This document shows, piece after piece, positions 46,138 through 55,019 of a DNA stretch of 64,000 nt; position 1 is the stretch's first letter, and each line of letters opens with the position of its first letter. The notes under the pieces were generated by a model. The model made no database searches, was not told where the DNA came from, and was given only the letters and a program-made list of their open reading frames with translations. A program made the translations under genes and the position numbers. Origin of the DNA: Marinibacterium anthonyi (GTDB lineage: Bacteria > Pseudomonadota > Alphaproteobacteria > Rhodobacterales > Rhodobacteraceae); the NCBI GenBank assembly GCA_003217735.2, contig CP031585.1, positions 62,001 to 126,000 of the forward strand. The letters run 5' to 3'.

Positions 46138-46149
46138 GGCAAGACGGAC

Positions 46150-47445
46150 ATGGCGGAAACCGCCGAAAATTCACTGTACCTGAACAAGGCGGGTCCTGCG
46201 CCCGCCTGGTCCAGGCTGGAAGATGCGCTTCATGTGCCGGTTGCGATCGTGGGCGGGGGTCTTACCGGGCTGTCGACCGCGCTGCACCTGGCCGAATCCG
46301 GTGTCCAAGCTGCCGTGTTCGAGGCCGAAAGCCCCGGCTGGGGCGCGTCGGGCCGCAATGGCGGGCAGCTGAACCCGGGACTGAAGTTCGATCCGTCCTG
46401 GTTCATCAGCCGCTTCGGCGAGGCCCGGGGCCGCGAGATGATCGGCTTTGGCTGGTCGACGGTCGATGAAACCGTCGCGCTGATCAACCGGCTGGGGATC
46501 GACTGCGACCTGCGGCGCAACGGCACCCTGCGGGCCGCGGCGTCTGCAAGGGATGTCGCTTCTGTGCGCCGCAGCTTCGACGACATGACCGCGCACGCCA
46601 TGGATGTCGCCTGGCTGGACCAGGCGGATGTCGCGGCGCTGACCGGGCATGAACGGTATCCGGCCGCCTTCCTGGATCGCCGCGGCGGCGATCTGAACCC
46701 GCTGCTGTTTTCGCGGGGGCTTGCTGTGGCGGCCCAGGCGGCGGGCGCGAAGGTGTTCGGGGACAGCCGTGTCCGGAGCCTTGGGAAAACGGCTGACGGC
46801 TGGCGTCTTGAGGTGAACGGGCAGACGGTTCGGGCGGATCGCGTGCTGATCGCCTGCAATGGCTATGCCGACGGCCTCTGGCCCGGGCTCAGGCAGGCGT
46901 CGGTGCCGGTCTTCAGTTCGGTGCTGGCGTCGCATCCGCTATCCGAAGACATGGCAAAGACGGTCATGCCGGGCCGGCAAGTGCTGTACGAATCCGGTCT
47001 GGTAACGGTCTATTACCGGGTCGACAGCGCGGGCCACCTGATCATCGGCGGACGGGGGCCGATGCGGCCTTCGTCGGATGCGCGGCGAATGCAGGCCATC
47101 GCGCGGCATGCGGAAAAGCTCTGGCCAGGGGTCAGCCGCGCGGGCTGGCAATTCGCCTGGAACGGACGGGTGTCGGTGACGCCCGATCACCTGCCCAACA
47201 TCCATGCGCCGGATCCGTCCATTCTGATCGCTTACGGCTACAACGGTCGCGGTGTTGCCCTGTCGACCGCGCTGGGGCGCCACCTGGCGGCATGCCTGTC
47301 CGGACGCATCGCGCCCGACGATCTGCCCCTGCCGCCCAGCAACCTGCGCCGGATCCCGTTCCACCGGTTCTGGCCCGTGGGGGTTCACCTGACGGTTGCG
47401 GCGTCGCGCCTGCGCAGCGGTTTTTTCCGTCAAATAGCGAAATAG
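46150..47445 (+). CDS. PuuB/OrdL-like FAD-dependent amine oxidase
   Basis: A 431-residue DAO-type oxidase. The FAD motif VAIVGGGLTGLSTALHLAESG lies near residue 31, SGRNGGQLNPGL follows, and VLIACNGYA and the C-terminal GYNGRGVALSTALG complete the FAD site. This SGRNGGQ form is characteristic of PuuB/OrdL, which oxidises gamma-glutamylputrescine and related N-substituted amines. It starts 12 bases after the DapA-like gene. Together with the PuuC-like enzyme it could turn an imported amine into an aldehyde and then an acid. No PuuA gamma-glutamyl synthetase is in the window. Confidence 0.85.
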   Translation: MAETAENSLYLNKAGPAPAWSRLEDALHVPVAIVGGGLTGLSTALHLAESGVQAAVFEAESPGWGASGRNGGQLNPGLKFDPSWFISRFGEARGREMIGFGWSTVDETVALINRLGIDCDLRRNGTLRAAASARDVASVRRSFDDMTAHAMDVAWLDQADVAALTGHERYPAAFLDRRGGDLNPLLFSRGLAVAAQAAGAKVFGDSRVRSLGKTADGWRLEVNGQTVRADRVLIACNGYADGLWPGLRQASVPVFSSVLASHPLSEDMAKTVMPGRQVLYESGLVTVYYRVDSAGHLIIGGRGPMRPSSDARRMQAIARHAEKLWPGVSRAGWQFAWNGRVSVTPDHLPNIHAPDPSILIAYGYNGRGVALSTALGRHLAACLSGRIAPDDLPLPPSNLRRIPFHRFWPVGVHLTVAASRLRSGFFRQIAK

Positions 47446-47714
47446 CCCAATGGGGGTCACCAAGGTCCGCAAGGTGACGGGTTGATTTCCGGACACCATG
47501 AGGGCGGGCTCGGAAAATCCGGACCGCGCCCCGTAATGCCGATTATGTAATATCTTGCCGCCCGTTCCCCTGGCCCCGGCGGACCAGCGACACCGTGGGC
47601 ATCCTGCCCGGGGCCATGCCCTGGCCGGGATCTCTGTGGCGGGAACATTTGCCCCGCTCAGGTGTTGTTCACTCCGGGTGCGGCCCATCCGCTCCGCCAC
47701 CGAAAGCAGAGCAG

Positions 47715-48668
47715 ATGTTGGACGCCACAAAGCAGCAAGCCAGTCCCACCCGCCAGACCAACCTGTGCATCCTGCACAATCCCCAGTCCGGCAAACAAGA
47801 GGCCGGCGCCTCGTCCGAGGACCTGTCCCGCCTGTTCGAACAGCACGGGCTGAGCCCCGACATCGTCAAGCTGGATCCCGAAAACGACCTGGCGGCCACC
47901 GTGAAACAGGCCGTCGACAAGGGCTATGACACGATCGTCGCCGCCGGCGGCGACGGCACGATCTGCGGCGTCACCCAGGCGCTGGTCGGCGCGTCCTGCC
48001 GGATGGGCATCCTGCCCTGCGGCACGTTCAACTACTTCGCCCGCTCGCTGGGCATCCCCCAGGACCTGGACGGCGCGGTCAAGGTCATCGCCGACGGCCA
48101 CGCCCGCCCGCTGCGCGTGGCTATGCTGAACGACCGGGTGTTCCTGAACAACGCCAACTTCGGGCTGTACCCCCACATCCTGCGGTCCCGCGAAGAGATC
48201 TACGACTACTGGGGTCGCAGCCGCGCGGCCGCCTACTGGTCGGCGATCAAGGTGCTGTTCCGCTGGCCCCGCCCCCTGCAGATGCAGATCACCGCCAACG
48301 GCCAGACCACCACCGTACGCACCCCGCTGGCCTTCGTCTTCAACAACGCCTACCAGCTGCGCGAAATGGGCATGGAAGGCGCCGAATGCATCGAGGACGG
48401 CAAGCTGGCCCTGATGCTGGCCCCCGATTGCGGCCGCTGGGGGATGATCCTGTCCAGCCTCGCGGTGCTGACCGGGCAGGCCACCCGCAAGCGCCATTTC
48501 GACCTGATCTGCAGCGACGACATCGAACTGCGGTCGACCAAGGGCAAACGGCTGCTGGTCGCGCGCGACGGCGAACGGTCGCGGATGAAGGGCCCGTTCC
48601 GCCTGACGCTCAGCGATGCGGACCTTGACGTCATCGTCCCCGCCGATTTCGGAGACGCCGTTCGGTGA
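47715..48668 (+). CDS. diacylglycerol/lipid kinase family protein
   Basis: A 317-residue DAGK-catalytic-domain protein. The phosphate-binding LHNPQSGK is near residue 23, the active-site GGDGT sits in TIVAAGGDGTICGV near residue 74, and LPCGTFNYFAR near residue 100. A C-terminal beta-rich domain follows. Relatives (YegS, DgkB) phosphorylate diacylglycerol, phosphatidylglycerol or other lipids. Its stop overlaps the GTG start of a metallophosphoesterase gene, an unusual kinase/phosphatase pairing. The 269 bases before it hold no gene; an upstream extension of the frame by 40 codons is not family-like. Confidence 0.85.
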   Translation: MLDATKQQASPTRQTNLCILHNPQSGKQEAGASSEDLSRLFEQHGLSPDIVKLDPENDLAATVKQAVDKGYDTIVAAGGDGTICGVTQALVGASCRMGILPCGTFNYFARSLGIPQDLDGAVKVIADGHARPLRVAMLNDRVFLNNANFGLYPHILRSREEIYDYWGRSRAAAYWSAIKVLFRWPRPLQMQITANGQTTTVRTPLAFVFNNAYQLREMGMEGAECIEDGKLALMLAPDCGRWGMILSSLAVLTGQATRKRHFDLICSDDIELRSTKGKRLLVARDGERSRMKGPFRLTLSDADLDVIVPADFGDAVR

Positions 48669-49519
48669 AACGGCTGCTGCACCTGTCCGACCTGCATTTC
48701 GGCCGTGTCCGGCCCGAACTGCTGGACCCGCTGATCGACCGGGTCAACGACCTGGCGCCCGACCTGGTGGCGATATCCGGCGATCTGACCCAGCGCGCGC
48801 GGACCTGGCAGTACATGCGCGCGCATGAATTGATCGACCGCATCGCCGCGCCCTGCCTGATCGTGCCGGGCAACCACGACACCCCGCTCGACCGCCCGCT
48901 GGAACGGTTTTTCACCCCCTGGCGGCGCTATCGCAAATGGATCGACGACGACCTGGAACCCCAGGTCCATGATGCCGATTGGTCGGTGATCGGCGTGAAT
49001 TCCGTCAATCATTTCAGCTGGCAGCGCGGGCGTTTCGGCCATCGCCTGATCCACCGGGTGCGACAGGGCTTTGCCGACACGCCCGCCGATGCCTTCCGCA
49101 TCGTCGTGGCCCATCACCCGCTGGAACACCGCCCCGAAGACGACAAGGCCCTGCCCCGCGGCGCCGGGGCCGCGCGCCGTGCGCTGGCCGAGGCCAGAAC
49201 CGACATCCTGCTGACCGGCCACCTGCACAACTGGCGCGCGGACCTGTTCGGCGACCCCGGCCGGCAGGTGCTGCAGATCCACGCGGGCACCGTGCTGTCG
49301 GACCGGCTGCGCGGGCAGCAGAACGATTTCAACCTGCTTACGCTGGACGGCGACACCGTGCAGGTGGACCGCCACGCCAGCCGCGCCGATGCAACCGGCT
49401 ATGATCTTGAACGGTCCGTGATCTTCATCCGCGACGGCACCGGCTGGCAATTCGCGCCAGAGCCCCCCGTCGAAACCGAACCCGAAAAGCCACGGGTCGC
49501 CACGCTCAGGCGCCGATGA
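48665..49519 (+). CDS. calcineurin-like metallophosphoesterase
   Basis: A 284-residue metallophosphoesterase of the Icc/3',5'-cyclic-nucleotide phosphodiesterase type. Metal motifs are in order: HLSDLHFGR (residues 6-14), ISGDLTQRA, PGNHDTP, VVAHHPLEH and TGHLHNW. It starts with GTG (48665) overlapping the kinase stop, so it is translationally coupled. The C-terminus is Pro/Glu-rich. Its last 14 bases overlap the 3' end of the convergent SDR gene. Substrate unknown: a phosphorylated lipid made by the coupled kinase, or a nucleotide. Confidence 0.85.
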   Translation: MKRLLHLSDLHFGRVRPELLDPLIDRVNDLAPDLVAISGDLTQRARTWQYMRAHELIDRIAAPCLIVPGNHDTPLDRPLERFFTPWRRYRKWIDDDLEPQVHDADWSVIGVNSVNHFSWQRGRFGHRLIHRVRQGFADTPADAFRIVVAHHPLEHRPEDDKALPRGAGAARRALAEARTDILLTGHLHNWRADLFGDPGRQVLQIHAGTVLSDRLRGQQNDFNLLTLDGDTVQVDRHASRADATGYDLERSVIFIRDGTGWQFAPEPPVETEPEKPRVATLRRR

Positions 49520-50252
49520 TGTCAAAGAACGCCTGGTTGCCCGCCGTCAGCCCCGCGTCCACCGGCAGCACCGCGCCGGTGATCCCGCTGGCCATGGGCG
49601 AGGCCAGGAACAGCGCCGCCTGCGCGACCTCCTCCGGGCAGACCAGCCGGCGCATCGGGTAAAGCCCCGCCACCTTGTCGAAGATCCCCGGCTGGCGCGC
49701 CTCGCGGTCCTCCCAGGCCGGGGTGTGCACGGACCCGGGCGCAACCACGTTGGCGCGCAGCCCGTTGCGCGCCTCTTCCACCGCCATCGCCCGGCACCAC
49801 GCGACCAGCGCGCCCTTGGCCGCCGAATAGGCCGGGTTGCCGTAATGCGCCAGCGCGTTGACCGACGCGATGAACACCATCGCCGCCCCCTCGGGGCGGC
49901 CCCGCATCGCCGGCAACAGGGCGCGGGTGAACACCGCCGCCCCGGTAAAGTTCAGCGTCAGGTCGACATCGATGGCCGCCGCGTCGGTGTCCTCCATCGT
50001 CTCGACCCGCGTGCCGCCCGCGTTCGAGATCACCGCATCCACCCCGCCTTGCGCGATCCGCGCCGCCGCCGCTTCGGTCTGGTCCCGGTCGGTGATGTCG
50101 AACAGCTCAACCTCGGCCGCGCCGCCGACCTGGGCCCCCGCGCGGTCGCAGGCCACCACATGGGCGCCCGCCGCCGTGAACACCTGCACCAGCGCGCGGC
50201 CGATCCCCCCGCCCGCGCCGGTCACGACGACGCGCTTTCCGGTCATGATCAT
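49506..50252 (-). CDS. short-chain dehydrogenase/reductase
   Basis: A 248-residue classical SDR. The cofactor motif TGAGGGIG is at residues 11-18, NAG is in VISNAGG, the catalytic Ser lies before the Tyr-x-x-x-Lys of NPAYSAAKGAL, and APGSVHTPAW follows. An Asp after the second strand (CDRAG) predicts NAD(H). It overlaps the M81 gene by four bases and is the last gene of the ROK-M81-SDR unit. A role in oxidation of a sugar or polyol handled by the cluster is likely. Confidence 0.88.
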   Translation of the reverse strand: MIMTGKRVVVTGAGGGIGRALVQVFTAAGAHVVACDRAGAQVGGAAEVELFDITDRDQTEAAAARIAQGGVDAVISNAGGTRVETMEDTDAAAIDVDLTLNFTGAAVFTRALLPAMRGRPEGAAMVFIASVNALAHYGNPAYSAAKGALVAWCRAMAVEEARNGLRANVVAPGSVHTPAWEDREARQPGIFDKVAGLYPMRRLVCPEEVAQAALFLASPMASGITGAVLPVDAGLTAGNQAFFDIIGA

Positions 50253-51751
50253 GGCTCGACCTCCAGGTCACGGGTGTCCAATCCCAGCGGATCGGCCACC
50301 TTGGGCCAGAAATCCGCGCCCGCCTTGCGGTAATCCGTTTTCGCCGGGTTCGTCGGGTAGCTGGACGGGCTGTCCACGTGGATGATCCGCGACGTCACCG
50401 GCGCGAACCCCGCGTGGAAATGGTTGGTCGATTTCACCAGCAGGATATCCTTGGCCGCGTAATCCACCCCGTGGTTGGCAAAGATCGACGGTTCATAGGT
50501 CTGCGACCGGCTGGAGATCAACACGATGTCGATCCCGGTGCCGTTGATCCGCACCACCGCTGTCCGCCCCAGGGTCACCCGGCTCTGGCGAAAGCTCTGC
50601 CAGCCCTCCTGCGCCAGGTGGCGCACGGTGACCTCGGCGTCGATCGGCGGCCCGGCCTCGGCCCCCGCCTTGCCCCCGAACCGCAGCTTCAGCGACGCGC
50701 CCAGCCCCGCCGCATGGCAGAACGACACCGCGATCGGATCCCAGATCGCGCCCACCGCCACGCGGTCGATCCCGCGTTCGATCAGCGACATCAGCACATA
50801 GGTCCCGTCGCCCGCGCAACCGCCGCCCGGATTGTCCCAGGTGTCGGCGATGGTCACGGGCAGGCCGGGCTTGTCCCGCAGCGTCTTCAGCGCCTCGTCG
50901 ATCCCGCATTCGTAATCCAGGATCGCCATCGCCGTCCGCCCCCGCAGCCGGTACAATTCGTGCCCCAGCTCCCGCGCCAGCTTCGCACCCGCGTCCGGAT
51001 CGTTGTCCGTGACCACCAGGATCCGCGTCCCCATCTCGGGCACGTCGCCCGCCATGAACCCGTGGATGACCGACGCCGACAGGATCGGCCCCACGCCTTC
51101 CTTCGCCTTCATCCGGTCGACAAACCCGCGCATCGGCTGCTGGCTGGTCGGATAGATCCCGATCATCCGGCAATCGAAGGTCGCGATCACCGGCCGGATC
51201 TGTCCCCGCACCGCCCGCAGCGCCAGGTCGACCAGGTGGTCGCCCCGCTCCTCGAAATCCGTATGCGGGAATTCCAGGAACATCGCCGCGATATCCAGCT
51301 GCGCGACCCGGCGCGCGGTCAGGTGGCTGTGCGGATCGAATTCGGCGGCCACGATCACATCCGGCCCGACGATCCCGCGCACCCGCTCCAGCAGGTCGCC
51401 TTCGCAATCGTCATACCCCTGCGCCACCATCGCCCCATGCAGACCCAGGACAACCCCGTCGACAGGCAGCGCCGCGCGCAGCTGGCCCAGGATCTCGTCC
51501 CGCAGCGCCTCGAAGGTCTCGCGCTTGATCAGCCCGGCGGGTTCGGCCCAGGACGAACTGCCCTCGATCACCGTGAACCCTTCGTCCCGCCCCCGCCGCC
51601 GCAGGATCGGCACGGGCGAGGAACACAGCGTCGGCGTCTCGGGGTGCTGCCCCGGCCCGGCATAGAACGACGCCTCGAACGCCGCCCGGTCGGTGGGCAG
51701 CGGCGAAAATGTGTTGGTCTCGGTCGCCAGCGACGCGGTGAAAATCCTCAC
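50249..51751 (-). CDS. M81 (MlrC) family metallopeptidase, second copy
   Basis: A 500-residue MlrC-family protein (MRIFTASLATETNTFSPL at the start, with the TNTFS pattern of the DUF1485 domain). Likely metal ligands are in AEFDPHSHLT (about residues 138-147) and the following EFPHTDFEERG. The MlrC C-terminal domain begins near ADTWDNPGGGCAGDGTYVL. It differs clearly from the copy at 35.4 kb and retains the TNTF start that copy lacks. Here it lies in a sugar-type ABC locus between a ROK kinase and an SDR, so its substrate may not be a peptide. Confidence 0.88.
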   Translation of the reverse strand: MRIFTASLATETNTFSPLPTDRAAFEASFYAGPGQHPETPTLCSSPVPILRRRGRDEGFTVIEGSSSWAEPAGLIKRETFEALRDEILGQLRAALPVDGVVLGLHGAMVAQGYDDCEGDLLERVRGIVGPDVIVAAEFDPHSHLTARRVAQLDIAAMFLEFPHTDFEERGDHLVDLALRAVRGQIRPVIATFDCRMIGIYPTSQQPMRGFVDRMKAKEGVGPILSASVIHGFMAGDVPEMGTRILVVTDNDPDAGAKLARELGHELYRLRGRTAMAILDYECGIDEALKTLRDKPGLPVTIADTWDNPGGGCAGDGTYVLMSLIERGIDRVAVGAIWDPIAVSFCHAAGLGASLKLRFGGKAGAEAGPPIDAEVTVRHLAQEGWQSFRQSRVTLGRTAVVRINGTGIDIVLISSRSQTYEPSIFANHGVDYAAKDILLVKSTNHFHAGFAPVTSRIIHVDSPSSYPTNPAKTDYRKAGADFWPKVADPLGLDTRDLEVEP

Positions 51752-51772
51752 GGCCTGTTCCTTCCGGTGATG

Positions 51773-52690
51773 TCACGCGGCATCGCGGTCGTCCTCCTGC
51801 AGGGCCAGCACGGCGGCGCCGATCAGCCCCGGTTCCGTCCGGCAGGCGGCGCGCACCACCAGCGGCCCATCCGGTTTCGCCAGCGTCAGCGGCCGCACGG
51901 CCCCATCCAGCGCCGCGATCAGCGCCACATCGTTCGACAACCCGCCCCCCACCGGCACGATCGTCGCGCCGGTCAGGTTGACCACCATCGCCAGCGGCCC
52001 CGCGATCAGCTCAAGCCAGGCGCGCACCGTCAGCGCCGCCGCCCCGTCGCCCCCATGCCAGGCCTCCAGCACGGCGATCGAGCTCAGATCGGCGCCGGTC
52101 AGATGCCGGTGCAGTTTTTCGATCCCGCGCGCCGAACAGATCGCGTCCAGGCACCCGTCCAGCCCGCAGCCGCAGCGAAACGCGGGCAAGGGCGCGTCGA
52201 GGCAGGTCAGCATCCGTTGCGCTACCGGCCCGTGCCCCCATTCGCCGCAATAGCCGCGCGTCGCCACCAGCCGCCCGCCGGCCACCAGCCCGCCGCCGAT
52301 GCCGGTGCCCAGGATCGCGCCAAAGACCACGTCATGGCCAACGCCCGCGCCCACGCCCGCCTCGGCCAGCGCGAAACAATCGGCGTCGTTGGCGATGCGC
52401 ACCGGCACGCCCAGGGCCGCGCTCAGTTCCGGTTCCAGCCGGTGACCCGACAGGCAGGGGATATTGGCCACCACCGCCGCGCCGGTCACCCGGTCGGTGA
52501 CGCCCGCGATGGAAATCGCCACCTTGTCGGGCCGCCCGCCCACCGCCGCGATTCCCGCGCGCAGCACGTCCACGAAGGCGTCGTAATCGCCCGTGGGCGT
52601 CGGTTTACGCCACACCGGGCCGATCCGGTCGGCACTGTCCGCCGCCGCCGCCTTGATCGCGGACCCGCCGATATCGAAACACACGATCAT
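51773..52690 (-). CDS. ROK-family sugar kinase
   Basis: A 305-residue ROK kinase without an N-terminal DNA-binding domain. It shows the ATP-phosphate loop FDIGGSAIKAA (residues 5-15) and the catalytic Asp in NDADCFAL. Zinc ligands appear in CGCGLDGCLDA with the upstream EWGH. The closest functional types are N-acetylglucosamine and glucose/mannose kinases. First gene of the minus-strand unit and divergent from the oxidoreductase-ABC operon, so it probably phosphorylates the imported sugar. Confidence 0.88.
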   Translation of the reverse strand: MIVCFDIGGSAIKAAAADSADRIGPVWRKPTPTGDYDAFVDVLRAGIAAVGGRPDKVAISIAGVTDRVTGAAVVANIPCLSGHRLEPELSAALGVPVRIANDADCFALAEAGVGAGVGHDVVFGAILGTGIGGGLVAGGRLVATRGYCGEWGHGPVAQRMLTCLDAPLPAFRCGCGLDGCLDAICSARGIEKLHRHLTGADLSSIAVLEAWHGGDGAAALTVRAWLELIAGPLAMVVNLTGATIVPVGGGLSNDVALIAALDGAVRPLTLAKPDGPLVVRAACRTEPGLIGAAVLALQEDDRDAA

Positions 52691-52894
52691 CGCCGCCCCC
52701 CTTGCGGTCCGGGAAAAAAACGGTGTGCGCCCGGGCACCTGCCGCCCGCCGCGCCGCGTTTCCCAGGCCGGCGGACCCCCCCGGCCAAACCGATATTGCC
52801 GCGCCTCTTGTTCGGGCAACGGATGAAAATGAATTTCATGCAGCTACGTAACCCCGTGATTAATTATTGACTGTCACGAAAGTCGCGCACAGTC

Positions 52895-52913
52895 TACGAA
52901 AAAAAATTTCGTA
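52895..52913. promoter_or_regulatory. palindrome in the divergent sugar-operon promoter
   Basis: TACGAAA-N5-TTTCGTA, a perfect 7-bp inverted repeat with an all-A spacer, lies 62 bases before the oxidoreductase ATG. A related CACGAAAGT half is at 52875. It looks like an operator, though no regulator gene is in this cluster. Confidence 0.5.
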
Positions 52914-52974
52914 AACTCGGGGCAGATCGGACGTCAGATCCGGCACCCCCCTTCCACAAAGACGGGGAATGCGC

Positions 52975-54135
52975 ATGAAAGTCGGCATCGTCGGACTGGG
53001 CCAGCGGCTGGGTTACCTGGGACAGGTCTTTACCCAGGTCCACCCGGATTTCCAGATCATGGGCTACGTGGATCCGGCCCCGGCGGGCCTGTCCCTGCTG
53101 ACCGACAAATCCATTCCCGCCGGCCGCGCCTATGACAGCGTGCAGGACCTGCTTGCGGGCGAATCCCTTGACCTGCTGATGGTGGGATCGCCCAATCACA
53201 TGCACCTGGACCACATCCGCGCCGGGCTGGACGCGGGGGTAAAGGTGTTTTCCGAAAAGCCCGTCGTCGTGTCCACCGAACAAAGCCTCGCCCTCGCCCG
53301 GCTGCTGGCGCAACACGGGCGGGAAAACCTGCTGATCGGCCTGGTCCTGCGTTACGCGCCGCTGTACCGCGACCTGCGCGCGGCACAGGCGCAGGGCATG
53401 CTGGGCGACGTGGTGTCGATCGAGGCATCCGAACACATCCCGCCCTATCACGGCGCCTTCTTCATGCGCGACTGGCGGCGCTATGACCGGTACGCCGGCG
53501 GCTTCATGCTGGAAAAATGCTGCCACGACATCGACCTTTACAACGGCGTCATCGGCGCCCGCCCCGCCCGCGTCAGCAGCTTTGGCGGACGGCGCACATT
53601 TATCCCCGCCAACGACCCCCGCACGCGCGGCATCAACGACATGGAAGTCTATCACCGCAAGCGCGTCGGCTGGAACGGCACCGACAAGGTCTTCGACAGC
53701 GACGCGGAAATCATCGACTACCAGGTCGCCATCGTCGAATACCAGAACGGCGCCGCGCTGTCCTTCCACACCAACCTGAACGTCCCCGACGATTTCCGCC
53801 GCTTCGCCGTCATCGGCACCCGTGGCATGGCCGAAGGCGACTTCGTGCGCGGTTTCCTCAATGTCACCGACAGCCACACGTCGGACGAGCTGATCCGCAA
53901 GACCTACCAGGCCACCGCCCTGTCACAGCATTACGGCGCGGACGAACAGATGGCCGAAGGGGTCGTTGCATCCGTGAAGACCGGCGCGCAACAACCCGTG
54001 TCGGTGCTGGACGCGCTGGAAGCCGGACTGCTGGCGATGGCCATGGACGAGGCCCGCGCCAGGCGCACCGTGATCGACATGGCCCCCGTATGGGACGCCT
54101 ACGACACCGCGCTTACCGCATCGGCGGCCGCCTGA
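52975..54135 (+). CDS. Gfo/Idh/MocA-family oxidoreductase
   Basis: A 386-residue sugar-type dehydrogenase. The Rossmann start is KVGIVGLGQRLGYLG, the family EKPV motif is in VFSEKPVVV near residue 97, and the substrate-side motif GGFMLEKCCHDIDLYN (near 176-191) has the usual K/H/D positions. Members oxidise or reduce sugars and inositols with NAD(P). The ATG behind GGGGA was chosen over one two codons upstream. It heads the sugar ABC operon, overlapping the permease by one base, so the imported sugar is the probable substrate. Confidence 0.87.
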   Translation: MKVGIVGLGQRLGYLGQVFTQVHPDFQIMGYVDPAPAGLSLLTDKSIPAGRAYDSVQDLLAGESLDLLMVGSPNHMHLDHIRAGLDAGVKVFSEKPVVVSTEQSLALARLLAQHGRENLLIGLVLRYAPLYRDLRAAQAQGMLGDVVSIEASEHIPPYHGAFFMRDWRRYDRYAGGFMLEKCCHDIDLYNGVIGARPARVSSFGGRRTFIPANDPRTRGINDMEVYHRKRVGWNGTDKVFDSDAEIIDYQVAIVEYQNGAALSFHTNLNVPDDFRRFAVIGTRGMAEGDFVRGFLNVTDSHTSDELIRKTYQATALSQHYGADEQMAEGVVASVKTGAQQPVSVLDALEAGLLAMAMDEARARRTVIDMAPVWDAYDTALTASAAA

Positions 54136-55019
54136 TGCCGGGACAGCGCACCGCGATCCTGTTCGCCTGGCTCCTGCTGCTGCCGGCGGTGGCCTACGTG
54201 GTGGCCATCGTCGCCTATCCGCTGGTCGACACGTTCTACCTGTCGTTCACCAACGCCTCGCTGCGCAAGACCACCGACTGGATCGGCTGGGCGAATTACC
54301 AAAAGATCTTCGACACCGAATTCGCCACCATCATCGCGCGCACCTTCGTCTGGACGTTCATTTCCGTCGCGCTGAAGATGATCATCGGCACCTCGGGCGC
54401 GCTGTTGCTGAACGCCGCGCTGCCCGGCCGGGCGCTGTTCCGCATCCTGACCATGCCGCCCTGGATCGTGCCCATGGCCATCGGCATCTTCATGTGGGGC
54501 TGGATGTACAACGGCCAGTTCGGGATGATATCCGGCCTGCTGCAACGCTTCGGCGTGGTCGACGGCCCCGTCGCTTTCCTCGCCTACGGCAACACCGCGT
54601 TCTGGGCCACCATCGTGACCGACGTCTGGATCGGCGTGCCCATGGTGACGATGTACATGCTGGCCGCGATCCAGTCCGTGCCCATCGACCTGAACGAAGC
54701 CGCCTGGGTCGACGGCGCCAGCCGCTTCTACCGGTTGCGCCGGATCACCCTGCCGATGATCTTTCCGGCGGCGATCACCATGTCGATGATCTCGCTGATC
54801 TCGACCTTCAATTCCTTCGACATCATCTGGATCCTGACCCAGGGCGGCCCGTCGGGGTCGACCACCACGATGATCATCGACACCTATTCCACCGCCATCG
54901 GGTCCAAACGCTTTGGCGAAGGTGCCGCGCGGGCGGTCGTGATCTGCCTGTTCCTGTCGGCCTTCGCGCTGCTCTACTTCCGGGCGATCACCAAGCTCAG
55001 CAACAGGATGACCGCGTGA
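54135..55019 (+). CDS. sugar ABC permease (MalF/UgpA-like)
   Basis: A 294-residue carbohydrate-type permease with six helices. It has a first helix at 8-28, FTNASL...WIGWANYQKIF in the first loop, and the EAA loop DLNEAAWVDGASRFYRLRRITLPMI (about 190-214). TQGGPSGSTTT is the family's late periplasmic block. Overlaps the genes on both sides by a base, a tight operon. Confidence 0.9.
   Translation: MPGQRTAILFAWLLLLPAVAYVVAIVAYPLVDTFYLSFTNASLRKTTDWIGWANYQKIFDTEFATIIARTFVWTFISVALKMIIGTSGALLLNAALPGRALFRILTMPPWIVPMAIGIFMWGWMYNGQFGMISGLLQRFGVVDGPVAFLAYGNTAFWATIVTDVWIGVPMVTMYMLAAIQSVPIDLNEAAWVDGASRFYRLRRITLPMIFPAAITMSMISLISTFNSFDIIWILTQGGPSGSTTTMIIDTYSTAIGSKRFGEGAARAVVICLFLSAFALLYFRAITKLSNRMTA

Noticed and set aside
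43730-47445. A hydroxyproline degradation operon
   Set aside because: The DapA, oxidase and dehydrogenase order recalls it, but the dehydrogenase and oxidase carry PuuC- and PuuB-type signatures and no hydroxyproline epimerase gene is present.
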